From assembly GCF_026162425.1 (NCBI RefSeq), contig NZ_JAOBQJ010000004.1, forward strand, positions 553,988 through 617,987: a stretch of 64,000 nt of DNA, read 5' to 3'. Position numbers and translations under genes: made by a program. Source of the DNA: Flexivirga meconopsidis (GTDB lineage Bacteria; Actinomycetota; Actinomycetes; Actinomycetales; Dermatophilaceae). The first letter of the stretch is position 1; every line of letters begins with the position of its first letter. Under the pieces are notes generated by a model, which had not been told where the DNA came from, ran no database searches, and saw only the letters and a program-made list of their open reading frames with translations. Below are positions 15,435-26,011 of the stretch, piece by piece.

Positions 15435-16702
15435 CGGGGCCCCCGCGAAGTATCGGAGCGAGGCACGAGCGGAGAACTTCGTGGGGTGGATCGCATCAGC
15501 TCCGGGATAGCGGCCAGGTAGGCCTGCAGGTTGCGCGCACTTTCCGGCACGCTGTCCCCGCCAAACTTCTCCAGCGCCTCCTCCGCGAGCACCAGCGCGA
15601 CCATCGCCTCGGCGACCACCCCGGCCGCCGGCACGGCACACACATCCGATCGTTGATGTATGGCGGTGGCCTCGTCCCCGGTGGCCACGTCGACCGTGCG
15701 CAGCGCCCGCGGCACGGTCGAGATCGGCTTCATCGCCGCCCGCACCCGCAGCACCTCACCGGTGGACATCCCGCCCTCGGTGCCGCCGGCCCGGTTGGTC
15801 TCGCGGCGCAGCTTGCCGTCCTCACGGACGATCTCGTCGTGCGCGGCCGAGCCGCGGCGGGCCGCGGTGCGGAAGCCGTCGCCGACCTCGACACCCTTGA
15901 TCGCCTGGATGCCCATCAGCGCGCCGGCGAGCCGGCCGTCGAGGCGCCGGTCGCCCTGCACGTGCGATCCCAGGCCGGGCGGCACGTCATACGCCAGCAC
16001 CTCGACGACGCCGCCGAGGGTGTCGCCGTCCTTCTTGGCGGCATCGATCTCGGCGACCATCGCCGCCGAGGAGGCCGCGTCGAAGGTGCGCACCGGGTCG
16101 GCATCGAGCGCGGCAACGTCGTCCGGCCCGGGCAGCGGCGCGTCGTCGGGCACGTCGACCGTGCCGATCGAGACCGTGTGCGACACCAGCCGCACGCCGA
16201 ACGCCTGCTCCAGGAAGGCGGCGGCGACCGCACCGAGCGCCACGCGCGCGGCGGTCTCGCGGGCCGAGGCGCGTTCCAGGATCGGCCGTGCCTCCTCGAA
16301 GCCGTACTTCTGCATCCCGACCAGGTCGGCGTGACCGGGCCGCGGACGGGTCAGCGGCCGGTTGCGCGCGACCTCGCCCTGGGCGCCGACGTCGTTCGCG
16401 GCGCGCAGCTGCGACTCGTCGACCGGCTCGGGACTCATCACCGCCTGCCACTTGGGCCATTCGGTGTTCTCGATGGTGATCGCGATCGGCGAGCCGAGGC
16501 TGCGGCCGTGCCGCACCCCGCCGACGAAGGACACCTTGTCCTGCTCGAACTTCATCCGCGCCCCGCGCCCGTAACCGAGGCGACGGCGGGCGAGCGCGTC
16601 GGCGAGTTCGGGTGCAGTGATGGCGACCCCTGCCGGTAGCCCGTCGATCACCGCGGTGAGTTCGGGCCCGTGGGATTCACCTGCGGTCAGCCAGCGAAGC
16701 AT
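15431..16702 (-). CDS. aroC: chorismate synthase
   Basis: 423 residues. It makes chorismate from EPSP with reduced FMN as cofactor. The N-terminus [20 protein letters not shown] and [16 protein letters not shown] with [14 protein letters not shown] are diagnostic, as is [13 protein letters not shown] near residue 300. It is followed directly by aroK (GTGA overlap) and preceded by aroE with 21 bases between. Confidence 0.97.
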   Translation of the reverse strand: MLRWLTAGESHGPELTAVIDGLPAGVAITAPELADALARRRLGYGRGARMKFEQDKVSFVGGVRHGRSLGSPIAITIENTEWPKWQAVMSPEPVDESQLRAANDVGAQGEVARNRPLTRPRPGHADLVGMQKYGFEEARPILERASARETAARVALGAVAAAFLEQAFGVRLVSHTVSIGTVDVPDDAPLPGPDDVAALDADPVRTFDAASSAAMVAEIDAAKKDGDTLGGVVEVLAYDVPPGLGSHVQGDRRLDGRLAGALMGIQAIKGVEVGDGFRTAARRGSAAHDEIVREDGKLRRETNRAGGTEGGMSTGEVLRVRAAMKPISTVPRALRTVDVATGDEATAIHQRSDVCAVPAAGVVAEAMVALVLAEEALEKFGGDSVPESARNLQAYLAAIPELMRSTPRSSPLVPRSDTSRGPR

Positions 16703-16723
16703 GGGGCCGATCTTCCCATGCCG

Positions 16724-17578
16724 CTAAACCTGCGCCGCAGCCCGTCCAGCGTCCTGCATCGCCTGCAGCGGAGCCGGTTTCCCGGTCATCAGGGTGAACT
16801 GCGCGGCCGCCTGGTGGATCAGCATCTCCACGCCGGGTATGACGTGGGCTCCGTAGGTCGCTGCGACCACCGCGAGTGGGGTGGGCCATCCGGCGTACAC
16901 CACGTCGAGCAACACCCGACGCTCCGGCAACGCGCCGGCCGACCCGGCTGCCGAGGCCATCGTCTCGGCCACCGCGTCCGTCGCGCCGGCCGGCGTCGTG
17001 TTGATGACCAGGGGCGTGTGCAGCGCCAAGGTCGCACCTTCAGTCAGGTCGACCACCTCGACCTGCAGTCCGTGGTCGCGCGCCTGCGCAAGTGTGGATT
17101 CCCGGGCGTTTCCGCGGACCGCGAACGTCACGTGGGTGACGCCCAACTCGGCAACGGCAGCGAGCGCCGAGCGGGCGGTCGCTCCGGAGCCGATCATCAG
17201 CACCGCATCGACCGGCCCGTGATCGGCGACGCCGCCCTCGCAGAGCGCGTCCCGGATGCCGACCACGTCCGTGTTGTCGCCGAGCCAGTCGGCGCCGTCG
17301 CGCACCAGGGTGTTCACCGCGCCGGTCTGGCGGGCGACGGCACTCGAGGACGAGGCCAGCAGCAGCGCCTCCTCCTTCAGCGGCATCGTCAAGGACAGAC
17401 CACGCCAGGTGGGACCGAGCCCCGCGACCAGGTCGGGCAGCTCGGACACGTCGCACTCGCGCGCGTCGTACGACCAGTCGGTCAGTCCGGCAGCGTCATA
17501 CGCGGCACGGTGCAGGAGAGGAGACAGCGAGTGAGCGATCGGTTTGCCGAGCACGCCGGCACGAGGAGCGATCAACAC
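16724..17578 (-). CDS. aroE: shikimate dehydrogenase
   Basis: 284 residues. It reduces 3-dehydroshikimate with NADPH. GVLGKPIAHSLSPLLH (substrate-binding) is at about residues 8-23, LTMPLKEEA carries the catalytic lysine, GDNTDVVGI the aspartate, and GSGATARSALAAV the nucleotide-binding loop. I chose GTG 17578, which overlaps the mltG 3' end by seven bases. The octamer CGTCATAC gives A-Y-D here and GTATGACG gives V-I with rare ATA near the C-terminus. Confidence 0.94.
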   Translation of the reverse strand: MLIAPRAGVLGKPIAHSLSPLLHRAAYDAAGLTDWSYDARECDVSELPDLVAGLGPTWRGLSLTMPLKEEALLLASSSSAVARQTGAVNTLVRDGADWLGDNTDVVGIRDALCEGGVADHGPVDAVLMIGSGATARSALAAVAELGVTHVTFAVRGNARESTLAQARDHGLQVEVVDLTEGATLALHTPLVINTTPAGATDAVAETMASAAGSAGALPERRVLLDVVYAGWPTPLAVVAATYGAHVIPGVEMLIHQAAAQFTLMTGKPAPLQAMQDAGRAAAQV

Positions 17579-19071
17579 TTGCCCGGGTTCTGCTGGCACC
17601 ACTGGCGGAACTTGGTCTCGTTGGCCTGCTGCTGTGCGTAGGTGTCGGCAAAGAGCGTCTCGCCGGTCTCCTGGTTGATCGTGACGAAATAGAGCCAGTT
17701 GCCGGTCGCCGGGTGCAGGGCCGCCTTGATGGCGTCCGCGCCCGGGCTGTCGACCGGTCCCGGGGGCAGCCCCTTGACCTTGTAGGTGTTGTACGGGCTG
17801 TCGCTCTGCCGCTCCTCGTCGGTGGTGGTGACCGTGCCGCGCTTCTGCTCCACGAAGTGCACCGTCGAGTCGAACTGCAGCGGCATACCTTCCTTCAGCC
17901 GGTTCTCGATGACGCGCGCCACCTTCGGACCGTCCTTGCCCAGCTTGGACTCGGCCTGCACCAGCGACGCGACGGTCATCACCCGCGCCAGCTGATCGGC
18001 CGGCACCCCGAGCGAGGCAATCTGCCGCTTGCCCTGATCGACCATCATCTTCAGCTGTTGCTGCGCGGTCGCGTCCTTGGGGAAGTTGTAGGTCGAGGGG
18101 AACAGGTAGCCCTCCAGGTTTCCCTTCGCAGCCGCCGGCAGTCCGAGGCTGCCGGGGTCGACCTTCTTGTAGTCGGCGAGCGGCACACCGGTCGCCTTCG
18201 ACAGGCGGGAGAAGACCTCGTCGACCCACAGCCCCTCGCGGATCGTGGTGCCGGTGCTGATGAACGCCTTCGGGTCGAGCATCAGCCGGATGGCGGAGGA
18301 CGCGCTCATCTGCTTGCGCAACCGGTAGGTGCCCGGCTGGATCTGGTTGAACTGCTGCGCGCCGTTCGCAACCGAGATGAACGCCGACGTCGACTTCACC
18401 ACGCCGGCATCGACCAGGGTGCGCGCGATGGCACCTCCGCTGTCACCCTGCTTGACCGTGATGTCCACCGTGCCGGTGCCACTGCCGGAGTAGTCGCCCC
18501 CGGCGCTGCTGCTACCACCGCCGAAGTCCGGCAGCGGGATCTTGGTCGCGGCGAAACCCAGCGCACCGATGAACAGCACCAGCGCGACCATCATGACCAG
18601 GCAGGAGCGCACTGCCGGACGCCGTGATTTGTGGTCGTCACCGTGGTCATCGTCATGGCGGCCACCGCCCACCAGGTCGGCGACGCCGCCGATGTAACCG
18701 TCTCCGTCGGTGTCGCGGCGTCCGGTCGCAAACTCATAGTCGGGCCGCCGGCTGTTCTCGGCGTGCGCGCGCAGCGCCTCCCGGCTCGGCAGCGCGGTCG
18801 TCGGGTCGTCGCCGATATCGGGGGCGGGCACCGGTGTCTGGCTGGGCTCGGCGCTGGGCCGTGCTGCCTGCTCCGACCGGCCCGCGGGGCCCGCCGGACC
18901 GGTGCGCGCAGTCCGCTGCGACCCGGCGTTGGAGGGCAGCCGCGGAGGACGGGCCGGGGCGGAACGGGCGCTGGAGTCGGTGGCGGCACGTTCGCGCGCC
19001 TCACGGCGGCTGCGCGGCGGCTCGGCCGGCATGCGACGGGAGGCTCGGCGCTCCGAGCGGCGGTCGCTCAT
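17572..19071 (-). CDS. mltG: endolytic transglycosylase MltG
   Basis: 499 residues. It cleaves nascent peptidoglycan strands and so ends glycan elongation. The layout is a long Arg/Ser/Pro-rich cytoplasmic N-terminus (about 1-180), one membrane segment (about 185-205, SCLVMMVALVLFIGALGFAA), a LysM-like segment, and the YceG domain with the catalytic glutamate in SLVQAESKLGKDGPKVARV and the closing YNTYKVKGLPPGPVDSPG. ATG 19071 is preceded by GGGGGAG at good spacing. It follows ruvX by 70 bases. The N-terminal region is low complexity and much longer than in E. coli, as in other actinomycetes. Confidence 0.94.
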   Translation of the reverse strand: MSDRRSERRASRRMPAEPPRSRREARERAATDSSARSAPARPPRLPSNAGSQRTARTGPAGPAGRSEQAARPSAEPSQTPVPAPDIGDDPTTALPSREALRAHAENSRRPDYEFATGRRDTDGDGYIGGVADLVGGGRHDDDHGDDHKSRRPAVRSCLVMMVALVLFIGALGFAATKIPLPDFGGGSSSAGGDYSGSGTGTVDITVKQGDSGGAIARTLVDAGVVKSTSAFISVANGAQQFNQIQPGTYRLRKQMSASSAIRLMLDPKAFISTGTTIREGLWVDEVFSRLSKATGVPLADYKKVDPGSLGLPAAAKGNLEGYLFPSTYNFPKDATAQQQLKMMVDQGKRQIASLGVPADQLARVMTVASLVQAESKLGKDGPKVARVIENRLKEGMPLQFDSTVHFVEQKRGTVTTTDEERQSDSPYNTYKVKGLPPGPVDSPGADAIKAALHPATGNWLYFVTINQETGETLFADTYAQQQANETKFRQWCQQNPGKC

Positions 19072-19141
19072 CGGCGCGCTCCCCCGGTGTGCGGGGTCGC
19101 CAAAAGTCGGCGGGTGCCGGCTCTTGCCACCGGTTCGGCTC

Positions 19142-19645
19142 TCACTGTCGACCTTCCATGTTGGGCCCGGACTTGCGTCTCGGTTTGCGACCCCCCACAG
19201 CTTCCCCGGCAGGCTCGCCGGAAACGCGCTCCGAGTCAAGCGCGACTTGCAGGATCAGCACAGCTGCTTGCTGATCGATGATGGACCGGCGGTTCCGGTG
19301 GGATACCCCGGTGGCGTCGAGTGCGCGATGCGCGTCCACGGTGGTCATCCGTTCGTCGACCAACCGCACCGACAGCTGAGGGGTATGACGCCGCAATGCC
19401 TTCGCCCACGACCGGGCTCCTTCGGCGGCGGCACGTTCGGCGCCGTCGAGTGATCGCGGTAGTCCCACGATCACCTCGATGGCCGAGTGCTCCGCGGCAA
19501 GTGCGGCGACCACCGCCACGTCGGATCCGTCCTTGGCCCGCTGCACGGTCTGCAGCGGGGTCGCGATCAGCCCGTCGGGGTCGCACGACGCGACGCCGAC
19601 GCGGACACTGCCCACGTCGACGCCGAGCCGCACGCCCCGTCGCAT
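19142..19645 (-). CDS. ruvX: Holliday junction resolvase-like protein (YqgF/RuvX)
   Basis: 167 residues. RNase H-fold nuclease family, involved in rRNA processing or recombination. The N-terminus LGVDVGSVRVGVASCDPDG carries the first catalytic aspartate, EVIVGLPRSLDG and VRLVDERMTTVDA follow, and the last acidic part is RRSIIDQQAAVLIL. The C-terminus has a basic tail (GGRKPRRKSGPN). It lies between alaS and mltG, its usual actinobacterial place. A GTATGACG octamer falls in the R-H-T register here. Confidence 0.94.
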   Translation of the reverse strand: MRRGVRLGVDVGSVRVGVASCDPDGLIATPLQTVQRAKDGSDVAVVAALAAEHSAIEVIVGLPRSLDGAERAAAEGARSWAKALRRHTPQLSVRLVDERMTTVDAHRALDATGVSHRNRRSIIDQQAAVLILQVALDSERVSGEPAGEAVGGRKPRRKSGPNMEGRQ

Positions 19646-19660
19646 TCGCTCTTCGCCCGC

Positions 19661-22363
19661 TCAGCCTGCGAGCGTGCGCTCGACGGCGTCGAGTGCGGCC
19701 CCGACCGCCGACGGGTCGGTGCCGCCACCCTGGGCGAGGTCGGGCTTGCCGCCGCCCCCGCCGCCGAGCACGCCGGCCGCGACCTTGACCAGATCGCCGG
19801 CGCGCACGCCGCGGTCCCGGGCGGGACCGTTGGTCGCGATCACGATCACCGGACGGCCCTTGGCCGCGCCGGTCACCGCGACCACGCTGGGTGCGCCGTC
19901 ACCGAGACGGGCCCGCAGGTCGGTGACCAGGGACCGCACCTCGTCGGCGCCGAGCTCGCCGGCGTCGTGCGCGAGCAACCGCACCCCGGCCACGTCGGTC
20001 GCCGTGCTCAGCAGTTCGCCGGCCTGCGCGGTCAGCTGCTGCTGCTTGAGCCGGCCGATCTCCCGCTCGGCGTCCTTGACCCGGGCGAGCAGTTCGTTGA
20101 TCCGGTCGGGCAGCTCGTCCGGCTGCACCTTGACCAGCCCGGACAGTTCGGCGACCAGCGCGCGCTCCTTGGCCAGGTAGCGCAGCGCGTCCATCCCGAC
20201 GAACGCCTCGATCCGGCGCACGCCGGAGCCGACCGACGACTCGCCGGTGAGGGTCAGCGCGCCGATCTGCGAGGAGTGCGCGACGTGGGTGCCACCGCAC
20301 AGCTCGCGCGACCAGGGGCCGCCGATCTCGATGACGCGGACCTGCTCGTCATACGTCTCGCCGAAGAGTGCGAGCGCGCCCCACTCGCGCGCCTCGGGCA
20401 GCGTCATGAACTGCGACGACACCGCCAGATCCTGCCGTACGGCGAGGTTGGCGACCTCCTCGATTTCCGAGCGGGTCTCCTTGCTCAGCGCGGAGTTCCA
20501 GGCGAAGTCCAGCCGCAGGTAACCCGGTTTGTTGTAGGAACCGCTCTGCAGCGCCGACGGCCCGAGCACCTGTCGCAGCGCGGCGTGCACCACGTGCGTG
20601 CCGGAGTGCGCCTGACACGCGGACACTCGCCAGTCGGGGTCGACCTGCGCCTGCACGCCGTCACCGACCTTGATCTCACCAGACAGCACATCGACGGTGT
20701 GCACGACCAGGCCCTTGACCGGCCGCTGCACGTCGCGCACCCGCAGCTGCCCAGTGGGCGTGGTGATGATGCCCTCGTCGGCGATCTGACCACCGGACTC
20801 GGCATAGAACGTGGTGCGGTCGAGCACCACCTGACCGGTGCTGCCCTCCCCCAGGCCCTCGACCCGAGCGCCGTCGGAGACCAGGCCGGTGACCTTCGCC
20901 TCGGTCGAAAGCGCCTGGTACGCCTGCCAATCCGTGGCTCCGAGCGCGCGCAGCTCCTTCCACACCTCGGTGTCGGCGTGGCCGGTCTTCTTCGCCTTCG
21001 CGTCGGCCTTGGCCCGCTGCCGCTGCTCGGTCATCAGCCGGCGGAAACCGTCCTGGTCGACCTCGACGCCCTGCTCAGCGGCCATCTCCAGGGTCAGGTC
21101 GATCGGGAAGCCGTAGGTGTCGTGCAACGCAAACGCCTGCGACCCGGGCAGCGTCGGCGCGCTCGTGCCGCCGAGCGACGCCGCCGACTGCTTGGCCTTG
21201 GTGACCGCGGTGTCCAGGATCGTGGTGCCCTGGTCGAGGGTGCGCCGGAAGGCGTCCTCCTCGGCGTACGCGATCTGGCTGATGCGCGGGAAGTCCGCGG
21301 CGAGTTCGGGGTATGACGCCTGCATCCGCTCCAGACTGACCGGCAGCAGCTCGGGCAGCGCCTTGTCGCCGTAGCCGAGCAACCGCATCGCGCGAACCGC
21401 GCGGCGCAGCATGCGGCGCAGCACGTAGCCGCGGCCCTCGTTGCCAGGGGTGACGCCATCACCGATCAGCATCAGCGAGGAGCGCACGTGGTCGGCGACC
21501 ACGCGCAGGTGCACGTCGTTGGGGTGGCTGGCGGTCGCGGCGTGGCCGGAGTGCTCGCCATACTTCTTGCCGGTCATCTCCGCGGCCTTGGCCAGCACCG
21601 GGTAGACCTCGTCGATCTCGTAGAGGTTGTCGACGCCCTGCAGCACGCTGGCGATGCGCTCCAGGCCCATGCCGGTGTCGATGTTGCGGGTCGGCAGCGG
21701 GCCGGCGATGTCGAAGTCGGCCTTGCTGCGGAACGCCGACAGCTCGTCCTGCATGAAGACCAGGTTCCAGATCTCCATGTAGCGGTCCTCGTCGACGCTC
21801 GGGCCGCCCTCGGCGCCGTAGTCGGGGCCGCGGTCGATGAAGATCTCCGAGCTCGGGCCGCCCGGTCCGGGCACGCCCATCGACCAGTAGTTGTCGTTCT
21901 CGTCGCGGCGGGTGATCCGCGACTCGGGGATGCCGATGTGGTCGCGCCACAGCGCAAACGCCTCGTCGTCATCCTTGAAGACCGTCGGCCAGAGGATGTC
22001 GCCGTCGATGCCGTAGCCACCCTCGGACTGCGGGGTGGTGAGCAGGCCCCAGGCCAGGTCGATGGCGCCCTTCTTGAAGTAGTCGCCGAAGCTGAAGTTG
22101 CCGTTCATCTGGAAGAACGTGCCGTGCCGGGAAGTCTTGCCGACCTCCTCGATGTCACCGGTGCGCACGCACTTCTGCACACTGGTGGCGCGCTGCCACG
22201 GCGGGGTCTGCTGGCCCAGCATGTAGGGCTTCATCGGCACCATGCCGGCGTTGACAAACAGCAGGTTGGGGTCGTCGTAGATGAGTGGCGCGGACGGCAC
22301 GACGACGTGCCCGTTCTTCTCGAAATAGTCGAGCCAACGGCGCCGGATCTCGGCGGTTTCCAT
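19661..22363 (-). CDS. alaS: alanine--tRNA ligase
   Basis: 900 residues, full length. Class II aminoacylation core at the N-terminus (SAPLIYDDPNLLFVNAGMVPMKPY), editing domain with the zinc-binding HSGTHVVHA motif near residue 586 and CGGTHV near 689, then a C-terminal coiled segment and a glycine-rich end (GGGGGGKPDLAQGGG) as in DHHA1 domains. The ATG follows AAAGGAAC at normal spacing. Two octamers lie in the gene, giving T-Y-D-E and A-S-Y-P. No T-box leader is visible in the 86 bases upstream. Confidence 0.97.
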   Translation of the reverse strand: METAEIRRRWLDYFEKNGHVVVPSAPLIYDDPNLLFVNAGMVPMKPYMLGQQTPPWQRATSVQKCVRTGDIEEVGKTSRHGTFFQMNGNFSFGDYFKKGAIDLAWGLLTTPQSEGGYGIDGDILWPTVFKDDDEAFALWRDHIGIPESRITRRDENDNYWSMGVPGPGGPSSEIFIDRGPDYGAEGGPSVDEDRYMEIWNLVFMQDELSAFRSKADFDIAGPLPTRNIDTGMGLERIASVLQGVDNLYEIDEVYPVLAKAAEMTGKKYGEHSGHAATASHPNDVHLRVVADHVRSSLMLIGDGVTPGNEGRGYVLRRMLRRAVRAMRLLGYGDKALPELLPVSLERMQASYPELAADFPRISQIAYAEEDAFRRTLDQGTTILDTAVTKAKQSAASLGGTSAPTLPGSQAFALHDTYGFPIDLTLEMAAEQGVEVDQDGFRRLMTEQRQRAKADAKAKKTGHADTEVWKELRALGATDWQAYQALSTEAKVTGLVSDGARVEGLGEGSTGQVVLDRTTFYAESGGQIADEGIITTPTGQLRVRDVQRPVKGLVVHTVDVLSGEIKVGDGVQAQVDPDWRVSACQAHSGTHVVHAALRQVLGPSALQSGSYNKPGYLRLDFAWNSALSKETRSEIEEVANLAVRQDLAVSSQFMTLPEAREWGALALFGETYDEQVRVIEIGGPWSRELCGGTHVAHSSQIGALTLTGESSVGSGVRRIEAFVGMDALRYLAKERALVAELSGLVKVQPDELPDRINELLARVKDAEREIGRLKQQQLTAQAGELLSTATDVAGVRLLAHDAGELGADEVRSLVTDLRARLGDGAPSVVAVTGAAKGRPVIVIATNGPARDRGVRAGDLVKVAAGVLGGGGGGKPDLAQGGGTDPSAVGAALDAVERTLAG

Positions 22364-22449
22364 GATCGGGTTCCTTTACATCTCAAACGTTTTCGGTGCC
22401 CGGTAGGGCATGGCGGGGCGAAGGTGGGGCAACGCCGAACCGGTCGGGC

Positions 22450-22674
22450 TCAGCGGCCCTCGATAGCTCGTACCTGCGCCTGGGCGTCGCCGTCGGCTCG
22501 CTCGCCGCGCAGCGTCAGCCCGGTGTCGACTGCGAGCGTCTCGCGCAGTTGCGCCTCCCGCTGGTCCATTCCCAGCCGTATGTCGCGGGCGAACCGGCTC
22601 GCCTCGCGCCGCGCAGGTTTGCTCGCCAGCAGCGCGCCGACCGCACCGGCTCCGACAGCGGTCAGCCACTTCAC
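22450..22674 (-). CDS. small conserved protein, DUF6167-like
   Basis: 74 residues. One N-terminal hydrophobic stretch (LTAVGAGAVGALLASKP) and a charged helical rest (REASRFARDIRLGMDQREAQLRE). The sequence and place, between a DUF948 protein and alaS, match a small conserved actinobacterial family (DUF6167) of unknown function. Its ATG overlaps the stop of the DUF948 gene (ATGA), so the two are coupled and may act together at the membrane. Confidence 0.75.
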   Translation of the reverse strand: MKWLTAVGAGAVGALLASKPARREASRFARDIRLGMDQREAQLRETLAVDTGLTLRGERADGDAQAQVRAIEGR

Positions 22675-23060
22675 GAGCCACCACCGAGCTTGTTCAGTGG
22701 CGTCTTGCCGCGTCGCAGGTCAAGCGCGGAACGCACGCCATACGAGAAGGCGGCGACCTTGATCAGCGGCCGGCCCACGGTGGCAGTCGCCACCGAGGTG
22801 AGCGCGCTGACGTTGGTCGACATGGTCGCCACGTTGGAGGAGATGGTGTCGAGCCGGCCGATCTGCGCGTTGGTCGCGGCAACGGTGTCGGTCACCTCGC
22901 GCAGCAACGGCACGGTCTCGTCGGTGATCTCGCGAACCCCCGCACGGGTCTCGTCGAGCACCTTGCCTGCCTTGCCGATGACCGCGCCGGTGCGCAGCAC
23001 CAGCAGGACGAACGCCAACGCGGCGATCATCCCGGCGATGTCTCCCAGGGAGACGCTCAT
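22671..23060 (-). CDS. DUF948 domain-containing membrane protein
   Basis: 129 residues. An N-terminal membrane segment (GMIAALAFVLLVLRTGAVIG) is followed by a long amphipathic helix rich in Thr/Val/Asp typical of DUF948 (ETVPLLREVTDTVAATNAQI). Function unknown. It is normally found just upstream of alaS in actinomycetes, often after rpsD; rpsD is not here. VapC ends 24 bases upstream on the same strand. Confidence 0.85.
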   Translation of the reverse strand: MSVSLGDIAGMIAALAFVLLVLRTGAVIGKAGKVLDETRAGVREITDETVPLLREVTDTVAATNAQIGRLDTISSNVATMSTNVSALTSVATATVGRPLIKVAAFSYGVRSALDLRRGKTPLNKLGGGS

Positions 23061-23084
23061 GGCAGCACTCGTTTCATGGCTCGG

Positions 23085-23510
23085 TCAACGCTCGCTCAAG
23101 GGTACCGTCAGCGATTCGACCGGCTGACCGGTGACAGCCGCGACGATCTCGAAGTCCTTGTCCACCGCCAAGACGGTCAGACCTGCCTTCTCCGCTGTGG
23201 CCGCGACCAGCAGGTCCGGGATCGAAGGTGCTCGATGTTGACCGCGTTCGGTCAAGAGCAACTGCACCTGGAGCGCCCGGTCCTCCATCGCGGGCGTCAG
23301 GTATTCGACCGGCATCAAGGACAGCGGGGGTGACACCACTTCGCGCTGAGCTTGTGCCGCGGTTCGAAACGAGTAGCCGATCTCAAGACGAGTGATCGTG
23401 CTGGTTCGGACGAGGCCTCGTGCGATCCGGCCAAGCCACAACTCTGCATCCGGGGATGAGGCAAGTCGCACGTAGGCGGACTTGTCGATGAGCCATCCGG
23501 TCAGCGCCAC
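23085..23510 (-). CDS. vapC: VapC-type PIN domain ribonuclease toxin
   Basis: 141 residues. PIN-domain acidic residues are all present: Asp9 (WLIDKSAY), Glu43 (RLEIGYS), Asp99 ([15 protein letters not shown]) and Asp117/119 (LAVDKDFE), so the toxin looks intact. Its GTG start lies inside the 3' end of the antitoxin gene (10-base overlap), the usual VapBC coupling. Target RNA cannot be told from sequence; VapC toxins usually cut tRNA or 23S rRNA. Confidence 0.92.
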   Translation of the reverse strand: MALTGWLIDKSAYVRLASSPDAELWLGRIARGLVRTSTITRLEIGYSFRTAAQAQREVVSPPLSLMPVEYLTPAMEDRALQVQLLLTERGQHRAPSIPDLLVAATAEKAGLTVLAVDKDFEIVAAVTGQPVESLTVPLSER

Positions 23511-23725
23511 GCGTTTTCCATCACGTCCGGATCCATCAAGTCTGCGGCCGATTCGGATGCGCGCCGCAAGTCGTCCATCGTCACGTTTGCGGTCTGGTCC
23601 GACGCTCTGTCGCCCTCAAGCTTGCGTCGCAGATACTCGTTCCGCGAAATCCCGAGAGCGGCGGCCGCCGCATCGATCCGTGCAACGGACTCCGCGGCAA
23701 GACCGCGGATCAGCACATCTGCCAT
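23501..23725 (-). CDS. vapB: VapB-type antitoxin
   Basis: 74 residues. The N-terminal [21 protein letters not shown] resembles ribbon-helix-helix/FitA-like antitoxins, and the acidic C-terminus ([16 protein letters not shown]) would wrap VapC. I chose ATG 23725, eight bases after GGAGG, over the ATG five codons upstream, which would sit on the ribosome binding site itself. A 7-bp inverted repeat lies just upstream (23743-23758), a likely autoregulatory operator. Confidence 0.88.
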   Translation of the reverse strand: MADVLIRGLAAESVARIDAAAAALGISRNEYLRRKLEGDRASDQTANVTMDDLRRASESAADLMDPDVMENAWR

Positions 23726-23742
23726 GTCGACGACCTCCATCC

Positions 23743-23758
23743 TGATATCACGATATCA
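23743..23758. promoter_or_regulatory. VapBC operator candidate, inverted repeat TGATATC-N2-GATATCA
   Basis: Perfect 7-bp arms with a two-base spacer, directly upstream of the vapB ribosome binding site and AT-rich in an otherwise GC-rich region. VapB-VapC complexes bind such palindromes to repress their own operon; binding here is inferred. Confidence 0.65.
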
Positions 23759-23782
23759 AAGACTGGAGTTCGTCGACGAAGC

Positions 23783-24910
<1,128 letters not shown>

Positions 24911-24913
24911 CGA

Positions 24914-26011
24914 TCACTCCAGCGTCGGCGCGACTTCGTCGGCGAAGATCGTGGCGGGGTCTTCCAGATGGCAACGGAACAGCCGGCCCGGCTCACCGGG
25001 CACCTCGCGGAACTCCGGCAACTCGGCGGCACACCGGTCTCCGGCCACCCGGTCCGAATACTTGCACCGCGGCCGGAACGAGCAACCGCTGGGCAGGTTG
25101 AGCAGGCTCGGCGGGTTTCCCGCGATCGGCTTCAACTCGCTGCCGACGTCGGCTGTCAACGACGGGACCGAGCTCAGCAGACCCCACGTGTAGGGGTGGC
25201 GAGGTTGCGCCAAGACCTGGGGCGCGGTGCCGAACTCGACGCTGCGCCCGGCATACATCACCAGCACGTGGTCGGCGACCTCGGCCACGACCGCGAGGTC
25301 GTGAGTGATCATGATGATCGCCGAACCGAACTCCGCCTGCAGGTCGTTCATCAGGTCAAGGATCTGCGCCTGCACCGTCACGTCCAGCGCGGTGGTCGGC
25401 TCGTCGGCGATCAGCAACTTGGGGTCGTTGACCAGGCCAAGCGCAATCATTGCGCGCTGCCGCATTCCACCGGAGAACTCGCCCGGCAGCTGCTTGGCCC
25501 GCTTGTCCGGGTTGGGCACGCCGACGCGGTCCAGCATCTCGACCGCGCGCTTGGCGGCGACGGCCTTCGACACCTTGTGGTGCGCCTGGTAGGCCTCCGC
25601 GATCTGCGCGCCGACCTTCTTCAACGGGTGCAGGGAAGACTGCGGGTCCTGGAAGATCATCGCCGCGGTGGCGCTGCGGATCGACCGGAACTTCTCCTGC
25701 GAGGCACCGACGAGCTCCTGCCCGTCGAGCAGGATCGAGCCGCTGATCCGGGTCCGCTTCGGGTCATGCAGCCCCATGATCGCCATCGACGACACGCTCT
25801 TACCCGACCCTGACTCGCCGACGATCGCCAGGGTCTGCCCGGCGCGCACCTCGTAGGAGACGCCGTTGACGGCGTTGACCATGCCGTCCTCGGTCGGGAA
25901 CTGCACCTGAAGGTCCTTCACCTCCAGCAGCAATTCTGCGTTCGGATCCAGCGGGGGCCGCCGGGTGGAGCCGGGCAACGGCGCCGGAGCACCGGCCAGA
26001 GTGTCTGTCAT
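24914..26011 (-). CDS. peptide ABC transporter ATP-binding protein (OppD/DppD type)
   Basis: 365 residues. First ATPase of the importer. Walker A GESGSGKS, signature FSGGMRQRAM, Walker B LLIADEPTTALDVTVQAQ, switch His ITHDLAVVAE, and the C-terminal oligopeptide zone with cysteines (SFRPRCKYSDRVAGDRCAAE). The N-terminus is Pro-rich for about 25 residues. ATG overlaps the permease stop as ATGA. Confidence 0.93.
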   Translation of the reverse strand: MTDTLAGAPAPLPGSTRRPPLDPNAELLLEVKDLQVQFPTEDGMVNAVNGVSYEVRAGQTLAIVGESGSGKSVSSMAIMGLHDPKRTRISGSILLDGQELVGASQEKFRSIRSATAAMIFQDPQSSLHPLKKVGAQIAEAYQAHHKVSKAVAAKRAVEMLDRVGVPNPDKRAKQLPGEFSGGMRQRAMIALGLVNDPKLLIADEPTTALDVTVQAQILDLMNDLQAEFGSAIIMITHDLAVVAEVADHVLVMYAGRSVEFGTAPQVLAQPRHPYTWGLLSSVPSLTADVGSELKPIAGNPPSLLNLPSGCSFRPRCKYSDRVAGDRCAAELPEFREVPGEPGRLFRCHLEDPATIFADEVAPTLE